Shown: positions 1 through 6,242, counted from the stretch's first letter. The stretch: DNA of 9,609 nt from Propionivibrio sp. (GCA_003249625.1 QKII01000336.1:1-9609), one strand, 5' to 3'. Numbers and translations are program-made. Notes: generated by a model not told the origin, from the letters alone.

Positions 1-942
1 GCTGAATTGCTCCGTTTCTCTGGATCACACGCACTGTCCGGAGGATGCGGCGAAGCAACATTCGCCACCAGACAATCGCTGCCGACGTTCGATAAACAGC
101 TGCAACCGCGTCCGCCACACCTGCTTCCACTCGTCCTTGGCGCCGGAGACGTGAATGGACGCGTCGGCTTGAGCTGGTGTTTCCAACCGGCAACGAAGAT
201 CGAGGCAAAAGGGACGCTCCAATTACGCGGCGCCGCACTCGGCTGGGATCAGGCTCGGTTCCAAGACGTACACGGCACGCTGCAACTCGATGGACTGAAC
301 CCGCTACGCGGCCGGATCGACGTCAGGTCACAGAGTGGTCAGTTGGCGACCGGAACATCGCTGACCGACACGAAGGTCGACCTTGCTCTTGGAGAACGTT
401 CGTTGACTGTGCATGCTCTGCATGCCGGTCTGCTCGGCGGAACCTTACACGGAGGACCGCTCACGCTGAACTGGCCACCAACGGGCCAACCCTTGCCGCT
501 GGAAATCCGCGGGATCGATCTGGGGCAACTGCTCGCATTGCCCGACATCAATGGGCTCTCCGGAAGCGGAAAACTGAATGGCGTTCTACCGCTGGTCTAT
601 CGGGCGGCCAGCCTGGAAATCCCCGAGGGGCGATTGACGAGTTCCGGCGCCGGCACAATCAACTATGCGCCATCCGCGGCGCTGCCCGACAATCCCGGCT
701 TGCAGGCCTTGCGCAATTTCCACTTTCGTAACCTCGACGTCAGGCTGCACTACGGCGGCAATGGCAACTACCGGCTGCACAACATACTGGAAGGCAACAA
801 TCCGGATTTTTACAACGGCTATCCCATCCGTTTCAAGCTCGATATCAATGGCGCGCTGCCAGGACTTTTCCGCGCCGCCCTCTTTTCCGGCGACTTCAAC
901 CGACACATTCTGGAACAATTGCGCTCGGGCACACTGGAATAA
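1..942 (+). CDS. ydbH: YdbH-like AsmA-family intermembrane lipid transport protein, 3' part (partial)
   Basis: The frame is open from base 1 with no start in the window, so this is the C-terminal 313 residues of a longer protein (E. coli YdbH is close to 880 residues). YdbH is an inner-membrane-anchored AsmA-like protein whose long beta-groove is thought to carry phospholipids across the periplasm, partly redundant with TamB and YhdP. The visible part is rich in short beta-strand and Gly-turn patterns. A Gly-rich turn followed by a Leu-Pro-Leu segment (about residues 186-199) and the closing region ending in SGDFNRHILEQLRSGTLE fit the C-terminal YdbH-like (older name: dicarboxylate transport) domain. 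The identification is strongly supported by the next two genes, which match YnbE and YdbL in E. coli order. The TTG at position 7 is not taken as the start because the frame continues upstream. The family call is confident; the molecular role is taken from E. coli. Confidence 0.85.
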   Translation, partial: AELLRFSGSHALSGGCGEATFATRQSLPTFDKQLQPRPPHLLPLVLGAGDVNGRVGLSWCFQPATKIEAKGTLQLRGAALGWDQARFQDVHGTLQLDGLNPLRGRIDVRSQSGQLATGTSLTDTKVDLALGERSLTVHALHAGLLGGTLHGGPLTLNWPPTGQPLPLEIRGIDLGQLLALPDINGLSGSGKLNGVLPLVYRAASLEIPEGRLTSSGAGTINYAPSAALPDNPGLQALRNFHFRNLDVRLHYGGNGNYRLHNILEGNNPDFYNGYPIRFKLDINGALPGLFRAALFSGDFNRHILEQLRSGTLE

Positions 943-983
943 ATTTGTTAATCTTGCGCAAAACTATAGTACGGAGCTCCCCG

Positions 984-1178
984 ATGATCAGGACGTTTCC
1001 CCTGCTTTCACTCGCTGCCATGGCCCTGCTAATCAGCGCATGTTCCCCGACGGTACGCATTGAGGCGCCCGAAAAACCGATCGAAATCAACATGACCTTG
1101 AACATCAAACACGAAATCCTGGTCAAGGTCGAAAAGGATGTTCAGGAATTGTTCGATTCGGACAAGGGACTGTTTTAA
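984..1178 (+). CDS. ynbE: YnbE-family outer membrane lipoprotein
   Basis: This is a 64-residue lipoprotein. The chosen ATG has a GGAG ribosome site at 973-976 with a 7-nt spacing and gives a signal peptide starting MIRTFPLLSL. It leads to the lipobox ISAC with the acylated Cys at residue 20. An in-frame TTG at 945 would add 13 residues before a good lipoprotein signal and is less likely. The mature part, with EAPEKPIEINMTLNIKHEI and then VKVEKDVQELF, closely follows my memory of E. coli YnbE (about 61 residues). In E. coli, YnbE is an outer-membrane lipoprotein that pairs with the C-terminal end of YdbH to form an intermembrane bridge. The gene begins 41 nt after ydbH and 34 nt before ydbL, so the three are very likely co-transcribed. 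Small size makes it easy to miss in automatic annotation. Confidence 0.9.
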   Translation: MIRTFPLLSLAAMALLISACSPTVRIEAPEKPIEINMTLNIKHEILVKVEKDVQELFDSDKGLF

Positions 1179-1212
1179 GAGTTACGCACACCATATCGAG
1201 CAAGGAAACGAC

Positions 1213-1554
1213 ATGAAAATTTTGACTAGCACCCGCTTCTTCAGCCTGCTTTTCAGCCTGTTTCTCATGATATCCAGCGCGTTTGCCGCCGATCTCGCGA
1301 CGGCGAAGAGCCAGGGCTGGATCGGCGAGCAAAACGATGGTTACCTCGGCTTCATCAAAAGCAACGCGCCGGCCGACGTCAAAACGTTGGTGGCTGATGT
1401 CAATCGCCAGCGCAAGGCCCAGTTTGCACAGATTGCCGCCAGAAACGGCATCTCTGAATCCGAGGCGGCGAAAATCTTCGCGCGCGAAGCCGCAACGCGA
1501 ACGGCGTCCGGCAACTACATCCAGAATCCCGCAGGCGCCTGGGTCAGAAAATGA
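1213..1554 (+). CDS. ydbL: YdbL-family periplasmic protein (DUF1318)
   Basis: This is a 113-residue secreted protein. The ATG at 1213 has an AAGGA ribosome site at 1202-1206 and starts a clear Sec signal peptide (basic start, hydrophobic residues about 9-23, cleavage likely after SAFA at residue 25). The open frame extends upstream to 1138 but that part overlaps ynbE and lacks a signal peptide. The mature protein has the DUF1318/YdbL pattern: AKSQGWIGEQNDGYLGFIK near the start, LVADVNRQRKAQFAQIAARNG in the middle, and the end GNYIQNPAGAWVRK, close to E. coli YdbL (about 108 residues). YdbL is thought to assist assembly or control of the YdbH-YnbE complex. It is the last gene of the trio; an inverted repeat follows directly and the next gene converges from the other strand. 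Confidence 0.9.
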   Translation: MKILTSTRFFSLLFSLFLMISSAFAADLATAKSQGWIGEQNDGYLGFIKSNAPADVKTLVADVNRQRKAQFAQIAARNGISESEAAKIFAREAATRTASGNYIQNPAGAWVRK

Positions 1555-1561
1555 TTCCGGA

Positions 1562-1581
1562 GCTGGCCTGCTCAGGCCAGC
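1562..1581. terminator. inverted repeat between converging ydbL and pirin genes, possible bidirectional terminator
   Basis: GCTGGCCTG (1562-1570) is followed after CT by its exact reverse complement CAGGCCAGC (1573-1581). It lies 7 bases after the ydbL stop and covers the pirin stop codon (1572-1574). With a realistic loop, about 7 base pairs can form in RNA from either strand. No run of T follows on either side, so it is not a classical intrinsic terminator. It could be a weak one, or an RNA end-protecting hairpin. Confidence 0.4.
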
Positions 1582-2441
1582 CGACCTTCCCGATAGTCCG
1601 CGAGCGCCTGATAGACCTCCTGCTCGCTATTCATAACGAACGGCCCGTATTGAACGATAGGTTCGCCCAGCGGCTGGCCGGCGATCAGCAAAACCCGTGC
1701 GTCTGAATCCACCTGGATCGCCACCCCGTCCGTCTCCGGATCGTTCGTCAGGATGGCCATGCGCTGCGACGGAACGACCGTACCGGCGACGCTGATTTCA
1801 CCGCGATACACGTAGAGAAAAACGTTTTGTCCGGCCGGCAACGACTGCCCAAACCTCCCGCCGGCGGGAAGATGAATGTCGAGATACAACGGCGTGGTTG
1901 CTTCACGCGTCACTGCCCCGGTTACGCCATGGCTCTCGCCGGCAATCACCGTCACCGCAACGCCAGTATCGGTAACAAAGCGCGGCAAATCGGCAGCCGA
2001 AAAATCGCGATACCACGGAGTGCACAGCTTGTCGCGCGCCGGCAAGTTGAGCCAGAGCTGAAACCCCTCCATTACCCCGGATTCCTGCTGAGGAATCTCC
2101 GAGTGGATGACACCCCGCCCAGCCGTCATCCACTGCACGCCACCGCTTTCGAGCACGCCTTCATGACCCGCGCTATCGCGGTGACGCATACGCCCGGCGA
2201 GCATATAAGTGATGGTTTCGAAACCGCGATGCGGATGATCGGGAAATCCGGCGATGTACTCATCCGGGTTGTCGCTGCCGAATGCGTCAAGCATGAGGAA
2301 CGGATCGAGGCGCTTTTGCAGCCCCTGGGCCAGCACACGGGTCAGTTTGACGCCGGCGCCGTCCGAGGTGGCCTTGCCTGCAATCAGTTGCTCGACCTTC
2401 CTTGAACGCAAGATCGTTTCGGATTGTCTCGATGCGTTCAT
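1572..2441 (-). CDS. pirin-family protein
   Basis: This is a 289-residue bicupin of the pirin family. The ATG at 2441 is preceded by a strong ribosome site (GGAGGAAG, 2445-2452); a longer frame to 2474 would run into azoR and lacks such a site. The N-terminal cupin holds the family signature: HPHRGFE with H69 and H71, and later QWMTAGRGVIHSE with H113 and E115. These are the three His and one Glu that bind the metal in pirins. The C-terminal domain (about residues 170-289, ending ALADYREGRLA) is the second, usually metal-free, cupin. Some bacterial pirins have quercetin 2,3-dioxygenase activity and others act as regulators; the substrate here cannot be told. It lies 13 nt after azoR in the same direction, so the two are almost certainly one transcript, perhaps for handling quinones, flavonoids or related electrophiles (inference). 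Confidence 0.92.
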   Translation of the reverse strand: MNASRQSETILRSRKVEQLIAGKATSDGAGVKLTRVLAQGLQKRLDPFLMLDAFGSDNPDEYIAGFPDHPHRGFETITYMLAGRMRHRDSAGHEGVLESGGVQWMTAGRGVIHSEIPQQESGVMEGFQLWLNLPARDKLCTPWYRDFSAADLPRFVTDTGVAVTVIAGESHGVTGAVTREATTPLYLDIHLPAGGRFGQSLPAGQNVFLYVYRGEISVAGTVVPSQRMAILTNDPETDGVAIQVDSDARVLLIAGQPLGEPIVQYGPFVMNSEQEVYQALADYREGRLA

Positions 2442-2454
2442 GATCTTCCTCCGG

Positions 2455-3051
2455 TTACGCCACCGCCGCAGCAATATCCGCCGCTGCCTCGGAAAACCCC
2501 TTTTCCGCCGCCTCTGGCCCCATGTTCAGCCCTTCGGCATAGATGAAGCTCACATCGGTGATGCCGAGGAAGCCGAGGACGGTGCGCAGGTAGGGCACCT
2601 GCGTATCGAACGGGGTATCGCGGTAGCGTCCGCCACGAGCCAGGGCAACATAGACCGTCTTGCCCTTGAGCAGTCCCTCCGGACCCTTCTCCGTATAGCG
2701 GAAAGTAACGCCGGCACGTGCGATCGCGTCGATCCAGCTCTTGAACTGTACCGGTACGCCGAGGTTGTACATCGGTATGCCCAGCACGATCACGTCGGCC
2801 GCCTGGACCTCGGCAATCAGCGCATCGTCGAGTGCCACACGTGCCGCCTGCTCCGGGGTCCGCTGGTCAGCAGGCGTAAACAGGGCGCCCAGAGCGCTCT
2901 CATCGAGAATCGGGTGCGGGTCGGTAGCCAGGTTGCGCAACACAAGAGTCGCAGTCGGATTCGACTCTTTCAGTTTGGTGACGATACTGTCGGCGACGCG
3001 GGTCGAATTGGCGCCGTTACGGGCGCTGGAATTGATTTGCAGGATGTTCAT
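2455..3051 (-). CDS. azoR: FMN-dependent NADH-azoreductase (NAD(P)H-quinone reductase)
   Basis: This is a 198-residue flavodoxin-fold enzyme, the usual AzoR length. AzoR is a cytoplasmic FMN-bound homodimer that uses NADH to reduce quinones (two-electron) and azo dyes; protection from quinone stress is the likely natural role. Seen here are the phosphate-binding Ser segment near the N-terminus ([13 protein letters not shown], residues 6-18) and the FMN motif PMYN at 93-96. The AzoR block [20 protein letters not shown] follows at 111-130, the second FMN loop ARGG is at 138-141, and [16 protein letters not shown] lies near 159-174. All match the E. coli enzyme closely in order and spacing. AAGGAG (3058-3063) sits 6 nt before the ATG. 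The gene is first of an azoR-pirin pair and divergent from a LysR-type regulator gene that is the obvious candidate controller. Confidence 0.94.
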   Translation of the reverse strand: MNILQINSSARNGANSTRVADSIVTKLKESNPTATLVLRNLATDPHPILDESALGALFTPADQRTPEQAARVALDDALIAEVQAADVIVLGIPMYNLGVPVQFKSWIDAIARAGVTFRYTEKGPEGLLKGKTVYVALARGGRYRDTPFDTQVPYLRTVLGFLGITDVSFIYAEGLNMGPEAAEKGFSEAAADIAAAVA

Positions 3052-3145
3052 TCGGCTCTCCTTTGGTTTGCGATGGCGATGACCAAACTTTATTCCTGCT
3101 AAAAACGAACCGGAAGACCGCTATTCGGATAACATTGTTCCACTT
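3052..3145. promoter_or_regulatory. divergent promoter region between azoR and the LysR-type regulator gene
   Basis: These 94 bp separate the two divergent start codons and must hold both promoters if the genes have their own. I could not find a pair of strong sigma70 hexamers on either strand. TAACAT (3130-3135, + strand) and TAAAGT (- strand) are only 4 of 6 matches to the -10 consensus and lack good -35 partners. The region runs directly into the inverted repeat at 3134-3155. Confidence 0.5.
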
Positions 3146-3155
3146 ATGGAACAAT
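3134..3155. promoter_or_regulatory. perfect 8-bp inverted repeat over the LysR-type regulator start codon, candidate operator
   Basis: ATTGTTCC (3134-3141) and GGAACAAT (3148-3155) are exact reverse complements with a 6-nt spacer that holds the first two bases of the ATG (3146-3148). LysR-type proteins bind dyad-symmetric sites between divergent genes and often repress themselves, so this is a natural operator candidate. Its centre is about 93 bp upstream of azoR. Strict T-N11-A symmetry is not present, and the right arm is constrained because it encodes the first residues MEQL. Confidence 0.5.
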
Positions 3156-4039
3156 TAGACCCCAACGACCTGCTGATCTTTGCCCGCGTTGCCGAACTTG
3201 GCAGTTTCAGTCGTGCCGCCGAACACATTGGACTGCCGAAATCGACCGTATCGCGGCGCATCACGCTGCTGGAAGAGCGTCTCGGCGAACGGCTGATGCT
3301 GCGTACGACACGCCGGCTGACATTGACCGAGTTCGGTCTGCAGTTGCTCGAACATGCCCGGCAAGTAGCTGCAGAGGTCGATGCGGTCAAGGCGCTCTCC
3401 GAATACCGCCAGGCGCGCCCGAGCGGGCGATTGCGCGTCTCGATGCCAAGCGACTTCGCGACGTTCTTGTTGCCTGACATGCTTGCCGCTTTCGTTACGC
3501 TGCATCCGGAAGTCTCGCTCGAACTCGACCTCTCGCCGCGCCGCGTCGATCTGCTCGGGGAAAATTTCGATCTCGCAATCCGCATGGGAGAGTTGCCCGA
3601 CGATGCACTCCTCGCTGCACGCAAACTCGCCGATTTTGACGCCGGACTCTACGCGGCACCGTCCTACCTCGCTGATCATGGTGATCCGCAAACGCCCTCC
3701 GACCTTGCCCGACACCGCTCCTTGCGTTTGCTCGGACGTCACGGCGAGCCGATCAACTGGCGACTCCTGCACGATAACAACGTTTGGGAAGGCCTGCCCC
3801 CGGGTTCCGCCACCGCCAACTCGCCTGAATTGCTGATCCGCCTTGCCATCGCCGGCGCCGGAATTGCCTCGGCGCCCACAATCTTCGCACACCCCAGCGT
3901 CCGCAGCGGTCTTCTGCGCCGTGTTCTCCCGACCTGGACTCCACCGTCACATACCGCCTGGGCAGTCTTTCCGGGCCGGCGGTTGATGCCGGCAAAAACC
4001 CGGGCATTCATCGAGATGCTGCTTGCCGCAATGACTTGA
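3146..4039 (+). CDS. LysR-type transcriptional regulator
   Basis: This is a 297-residue protein of the usual LysR-family length. The N-terminal winged helix-turn-helix spans about residues 6-65 (FARVAELGSFSRAAEHIGLP, then KSTVSRRITLLEERLGERL and the wing RTTRRLTLTEFG). A linker helix leads to a type 2 periplasmic-binding-protein-like effector domain from about residue 93 (SGRLRVSMPSDF onward). The sequence style (PKSTVSRRI, LRTTRRLTLTE, FDLAIRMGELPDDALLAARKL) is that of the CrgA/AaeR-like subgroup, often linked to genes for aromatic or quinone compounds. The ATG is the only reasonable start: the frame upstream holds no ATG, GTG or TTG back to about 3098, and the next Met is inside the DNA-binding domain. 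No Shine-Dalgarno sequence is visible before it. The gene is divergent from azoR-pirin, which it probably controls; the ligand is unknown. Confidence 0.93.
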   Translation: MEQLDPNDLLIFARVAELGSFSRAAEHIGLPKSTVSRRITLLEERLGERLMLRTTRRLTLTEFGLQLLEHARQVAAEVDAVKALSEYRQARPSGRLRVSMPSDFATFLLPDMLAAFVTLHPEVSLELDLSPRRVDLLGENFDLAIRMGELPDDALLAARKLADFDAGLYAAPSYLADHGDPQTPSDLARHRSLRLLGRHGEPINWRLLHDNNVWEGLPPGSATANSPELLIRLAIAGAGIASAPTIFAHPSVRSGLLRRVLPTWTPPSHTAWAVFPGRRLMPAKTRAFIEMLLAAMT

Positions 4040-4056
4040 TGCGGCGCGCCAATTAC

Positions 4057-4081
4057 GCCTATTACCAAAGGCAGGTTTTTT
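4057..4081 (+). terminator. weak candidate intrinsic terminator after the LysR-type regulator gene
   Basis: GCCT (4057-4060) and AGGC (4069-4072) can pair around an 8-nt loop, and a run of six T follows at 4076-4081. It begins 18 bases after the stop codon. The T-run is convincing but the stem is only 4 base pairs, so termination here is uncertain. Confidence 0.3.
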
Positions 4082-4086
4082 CGTTC

Positions 4087-4103
4087 TGACGTGAATTACG
4101 TCA
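4087..4103. promoter_or_regulatory. TGACGT-N5-ACGTCA palindrome upstream of the 79-aa gene
   Basis: TGACGT (4087-4092) and ACGTCA (4098-4103) are perfect 6-bp inverted arms around GAATT. The site lies in the gap between the LysR-type regulator gene and the small gene at 4229, immediately after the T-run, where a promoter for the small gene would be expected. It could be a binding site for a dimeric regulator. No known regulator is assigned. Confidence 0.35.
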
Positions 4104-4193
4104 CGCAACATCAACCTCCCGGATGCTACCTTGCATTGGCGTACCGGATACCCGCTTTGACGTGGTTCTTGGAGGCACAAGGAGTTGCAAAAC

Positions 4194-4219
4194 ATTCCGT
4201 CATTACGGAATTCATTACG
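4194..4219 (+). promoter_or_regulatory. leader hairpin plus CATTACG direct repeat before the 79-aa gene
   Basis: ATTCCGT (4194-4200) and ACGGAAT (4205-4211) form a perfect 7-bp inverted repeat with a 4-nt CATT loop. Overlapping it is a direct repeat CATTACG (4201-4207 and 4213-4219). The second copy ends on the first base of the ribosome site GAGGA (4219-4223) of the gene starting at 4229. The arrangement suggests either a DNA operator or an RNA hairpin near the translation start. Confidence 0.4.
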
Positions 4220-4228
4220 AGGATATAC

Positions 4229-4468
4229 ATGTTTCTTTTCGACGAAAAACGCCAGCGCTCAGAGCGGAGAACCAAAGATGATGGTCCCCCGGCGGGTTGC
4301 CGTGAACGTCGAATCGCTGGCGACCGCCGACAAACTGTCATTGCCGAAATTTCCCTGCAGGAATGGACCCGATATTTCCTCAAGTTCCAGGAAATGGCGC
4401 TGCCCAAGCATCACCTGCAGGACAACGCGGCCAACGCTCCCGCAACGAAGATCAAAACAACGGCCTGA
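4229..4468 (+). CDS. hypothetical Arg-rich small protein (79 aa)
   Basis: I do not recognise a named family. The ATG at 4229 has GAGGA (4219-4223) 5 nt upstream; the frame is open back to 4091 but that start has no ribosome site and would span the leader palindromes. The product begins MFLFDEKRQR and has no signal peptide or membrane segment. Residues 8-35 are strongly basic, with three acidic-Arg-Arg units (ERR at 12-14, ERR at 26-28, DRR at 32-34) flanking a DDGPPAGC turn. A hydrophobic, probably helical part follows (VIAEISLQEWTRYFLKF, residues 37-53), then a polar tail. The pattern suggests a small cytoplasmic nucleic-acid- or protein-binding protein (inference). The single Cys is at residue 24. 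It lies between the LysR-type regulator gene and the convergent fimV-like gene. Coding is supported by the ribosome site and plausible composition, not by a known homologue. Confidence 0.7.
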   Translation: MFLFDEKRQRSERRTKDDGPPAGCRERRIAGDRRQTVIAEISLQEWTRYFLKFQEMALPKHHLQDNAANAPATKIKTTA

Positions 4469-4490
4469 CACAAAACGGCATCACACAACC

Positions 4491-4511
4491 GGCGGCGGCA
4501 TTGCCGCCGCC
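4491..4511. terminator. GC-rich hairpin between converging genes, likely bidirectional terminator
   Basis: GGCGGCGGC (4491-4499), ATT, and GCCGCCGCC (4503-4511) form a perfect 9-bp stem with a 3-nt loop. It lies 22 bases after the stop of the 79-aa gene and 21 bases after the stop of the fimV-like gene on the other strand. There is no clean T-run on either side (on the - strand the following sequence is GT-rich), so efficiency is uncertain, but the position is what a shared terminator would have. Confidence 0.55.
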
Positions 4512-4532
4512 CGTCCTGTCACCCTGTCAGTT

Positions 4533-6242
4533 CTACCCCGCTTCACCCGTACGCATATCATTCCAGTTCATCGGCGAAATGCCATGCTGCCGGGAAAGAC
4601 GCGTCGCGAGTTCCTCGAACTCCACCCGCATATTCTCCTGTTTGTACAATTCCAACAGGCGCATCGACGTTTTGAACGAATTGGCCGGATGCGCATCAAC
4701 AAAGCTCTTGAGCAGATCAATGGCACTCTGTGTCTGACCATAAGCCAGCATGATGTCGGCCATCTCCACTGGGCGTTCAACTTCCTCAGGCCCATCACCC
4801 GGGCGTGGTGAAGAATTTCCCGGGGCGACAACCGAAGTTTCCGCTGGCTTCGGCTGTTGCTTCGGATTCACCATCTGCGGCTTGGGCATTCGGGTGCTGC
4901 CATCCCCACTGCCAATCATTTCCTCGACCGCATTGATCTGCTGCGTATCCGACGAAGCCGGTGTGCGCCTGGCCCGACGGTAAAGAAGCGTACCCAACCC
5001 AACACCAAAACCCAAAACGCCCAGCAGAAGCAAGCCGACATCCAACCCATCCGCGGTATCGGCGACCGGGGCGGCAACTGGCTCCGGTTGCGCGACGACT
5101 GGGGACTCTACGGCTTTCTCGCCGGATTTCTCGCTCTCGGCCGGGCCATTCTTATCGGATGACGCAGCAGCGGCCGTCGCGCCATCGGAAGGCACGGGGT
5201 CCGCCTTCTTCTCGCCCTCCAGATTGGCGAGATTAATGCGCGCGACATTCAACTCAACGGAGATGAGGCGCGTCTCCAATTCTGCCAGCAACGTTTGAAC
5301 GGCGGGCGGCGGCGAAGGATACTGGTCGCGCAACGACTTCATCTGGGCACGCACGCTGATGATCTGTTGCTCGACGCCACTGATCCTCGCGCTGATTTCG
5401 GCACCGACCTGAGCCGGAGAAAGATCGGTTGCCTGTTGGGGCAACAGGGGTTCGTTGGAAGAAAGTACCAGTCGATCGCTCGCCTCCGCGGCTTTTGCCG
5501 GTGCCGACGTCGCGGGTTTCGGCGCAGGTACCTTCTCCGGCACAGCGGCACGCACGACATTCTGGCGTTTGGGCGGAGGCGGTGGGTAGTTGAGATCGAC
5601 GCCCTCCGGCAGTAACTCATCCCCCGTCGCCGAGCTTAGCCAATCCGGGTTGAGCGCGACCATCTGGCCGACGAACCGCTTCTGAGCCACCTTGCTGCGC
5701 GGGTACAAGCGGCGCGCCATGTCCTTCGCGGTTTCCCCGGGCAGCGCCGTACGGGCCGAACTAACCAGTTTCTGGCGCGGCTTGTCCTCGCTTGCACGGA
5801 TCGGCGCAGCGGGCTTCGCGATAGAAGGACTGCTCTCACGGCGAACCACCGGCAGGCTTGCGATTCGCTCCTTTTGCGGCGAGAGCAAGGCAACGAAATG
5901 GCGGGTAAGGTAAGTTCCGCACCCAGTGTAGATTGCCAATTGCACAATTGGATCAGAGACCTGCCGCCGCGTACTGATCAGCAGGCGAGGCGGATTCGCC
6001 TCGAAGGCGATATGCGCGTTATCCAGCCACGGGGCGTCGGATATGGCTTCCGGTGAGCTCGTCGCCAGATGAAAACATCCCTGGGAAATCGATTCCGTCG
6101 CATTGACGACTGGAATTTCCGCTCTGAATCGTTCGCCGAGCGAACTGAGGACCCGAAGCTCGCCGAGTCCGGCTGCATTCGCCGAGAATGGCAATGTGAA
6201 GCAAAAAGCAAGTATTAGCAATCGGTGACCTGGTACGCGCAT
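4533..6242 (-). CDS. FimV/HubP-like peptidoglycan-binding membrane protein
   Basis: This is a 569-residue protein with the FimV layout, shorter than Pseudomonas FimV (over 900 residues). The signal peptide is about residues 1-23 (cleavage after SANA), followed by the hallmark FimV N-terminus AGLGELRVLSSLGERFRAEI. A LysM-like region lies at about 162-220 (GETAKDMARRLYPRSK, then MVALNPDWL). Next come a Pro/Ala-rich linker, a predicted coiled coil (about 275-345), an acidic Ala/Pro linker, one membrane helix (about 400-421) and a cytoplasmic tail. The tail ends in a TPR-like FimV C-terminal domain (about 490-560, MADIMLAYGQTQSAIDLLKS). FimV-family proteins link the cell wall and pole to type IV pili, secretion or twitching. 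Two Cys in the periplasmic N-domain (56 and 108) could form a disulfide. GGGAG lies 9 nt before the ATG. It follows pqiC by 141 bp in the same direction; fimV is often found near asd or truA instead, so this may be a second FimV paralogue (inference). Confidence 0.85.
   Translation of the reverse strand: MRVPGHRLLILAFCFTLPFSANAAGLGELRVLSSLGERFRAEIPVVNATESISQGCFHLATSSPEAISDAPWLDNAHIAFEANPPRLLISTRRQVSDPIVQLAIYTGCGTYLTRHFVALLSPQKERIASLPVVRRESSPSIAKPAAPIRASEDKPRQKLVSSARTALPGETAKDMARRLYPRSKVAQKRFVGQMVALNPDWLSSATGDELLPEGVDLNYPPPPPKRQNVVRAAVPEKVPAPKPATSAPAKAAEASDRLVLSSNEPLLPQQATDLSPAQVGAEISARISGVEQQIISVRAQMKSLRDQYPSPPPAVQTLLAELETRLISVELNVARINLANLEGEKKADPVPSDGATAAAASSDKNGPAESEKSGEKAVESPVVAQPEPVAAPVADTADGLDVGLLLLGVLGFGVGLGTLLYRRARRTPASSDTQQINAVEEMIGSGDGSTRMPKPQMVNPKQQPKPAETSVVAPGNSSPRPGDGPEEVERPVEMADIMLAYGQTQSAIDLLKSFVDAHPANSFKTSMRLLELYKQENMRVEFEELATRLSRQHGISPMNWNDMRTGEAG

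Noticed and set aside
965..970. TATAGT, a 5 of 6 match to the -10 box just before ynbE
   Set aside because: Transcription would begin near 977, after the ribosome site at 973-976, and there is no -35 partner at normal spacing. ynbE is more likely read from the ydbH transcript.
2254..3102. Open frame of 282 codons on the + strand opposite azoR and the pirin gene
   Set aside because: It crosses two well-recognised genes on the other strand and has low-complexity Arg/Ser-rich shadow composition.
3155..3892. Open frame of 245 codons on the - strand opposite the LysR-type gene
   Set aside because: The + strand frame is an unmistakable LysR-type regulator; the antisense frame has no recognisable features.
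4173..4189. Sigma54-like GGCAC...TTGCA sequence upstream of the 79-aa gene
   Set aside because: GG and GC are separated by 11 bases instead of the strict 10, and the base before GG is A instead of T. Spacing is critical for sigma54, so I do not call it.
4091..4228. N-terminal extension of the 79-aa gene to 125 residues
   Set aside because: The upstream ATG lacks a ribosome site and the added 46 codons would run over the palindrome and the hairpin, whereas the ATG at 4229 has GAGGA at good spacing.
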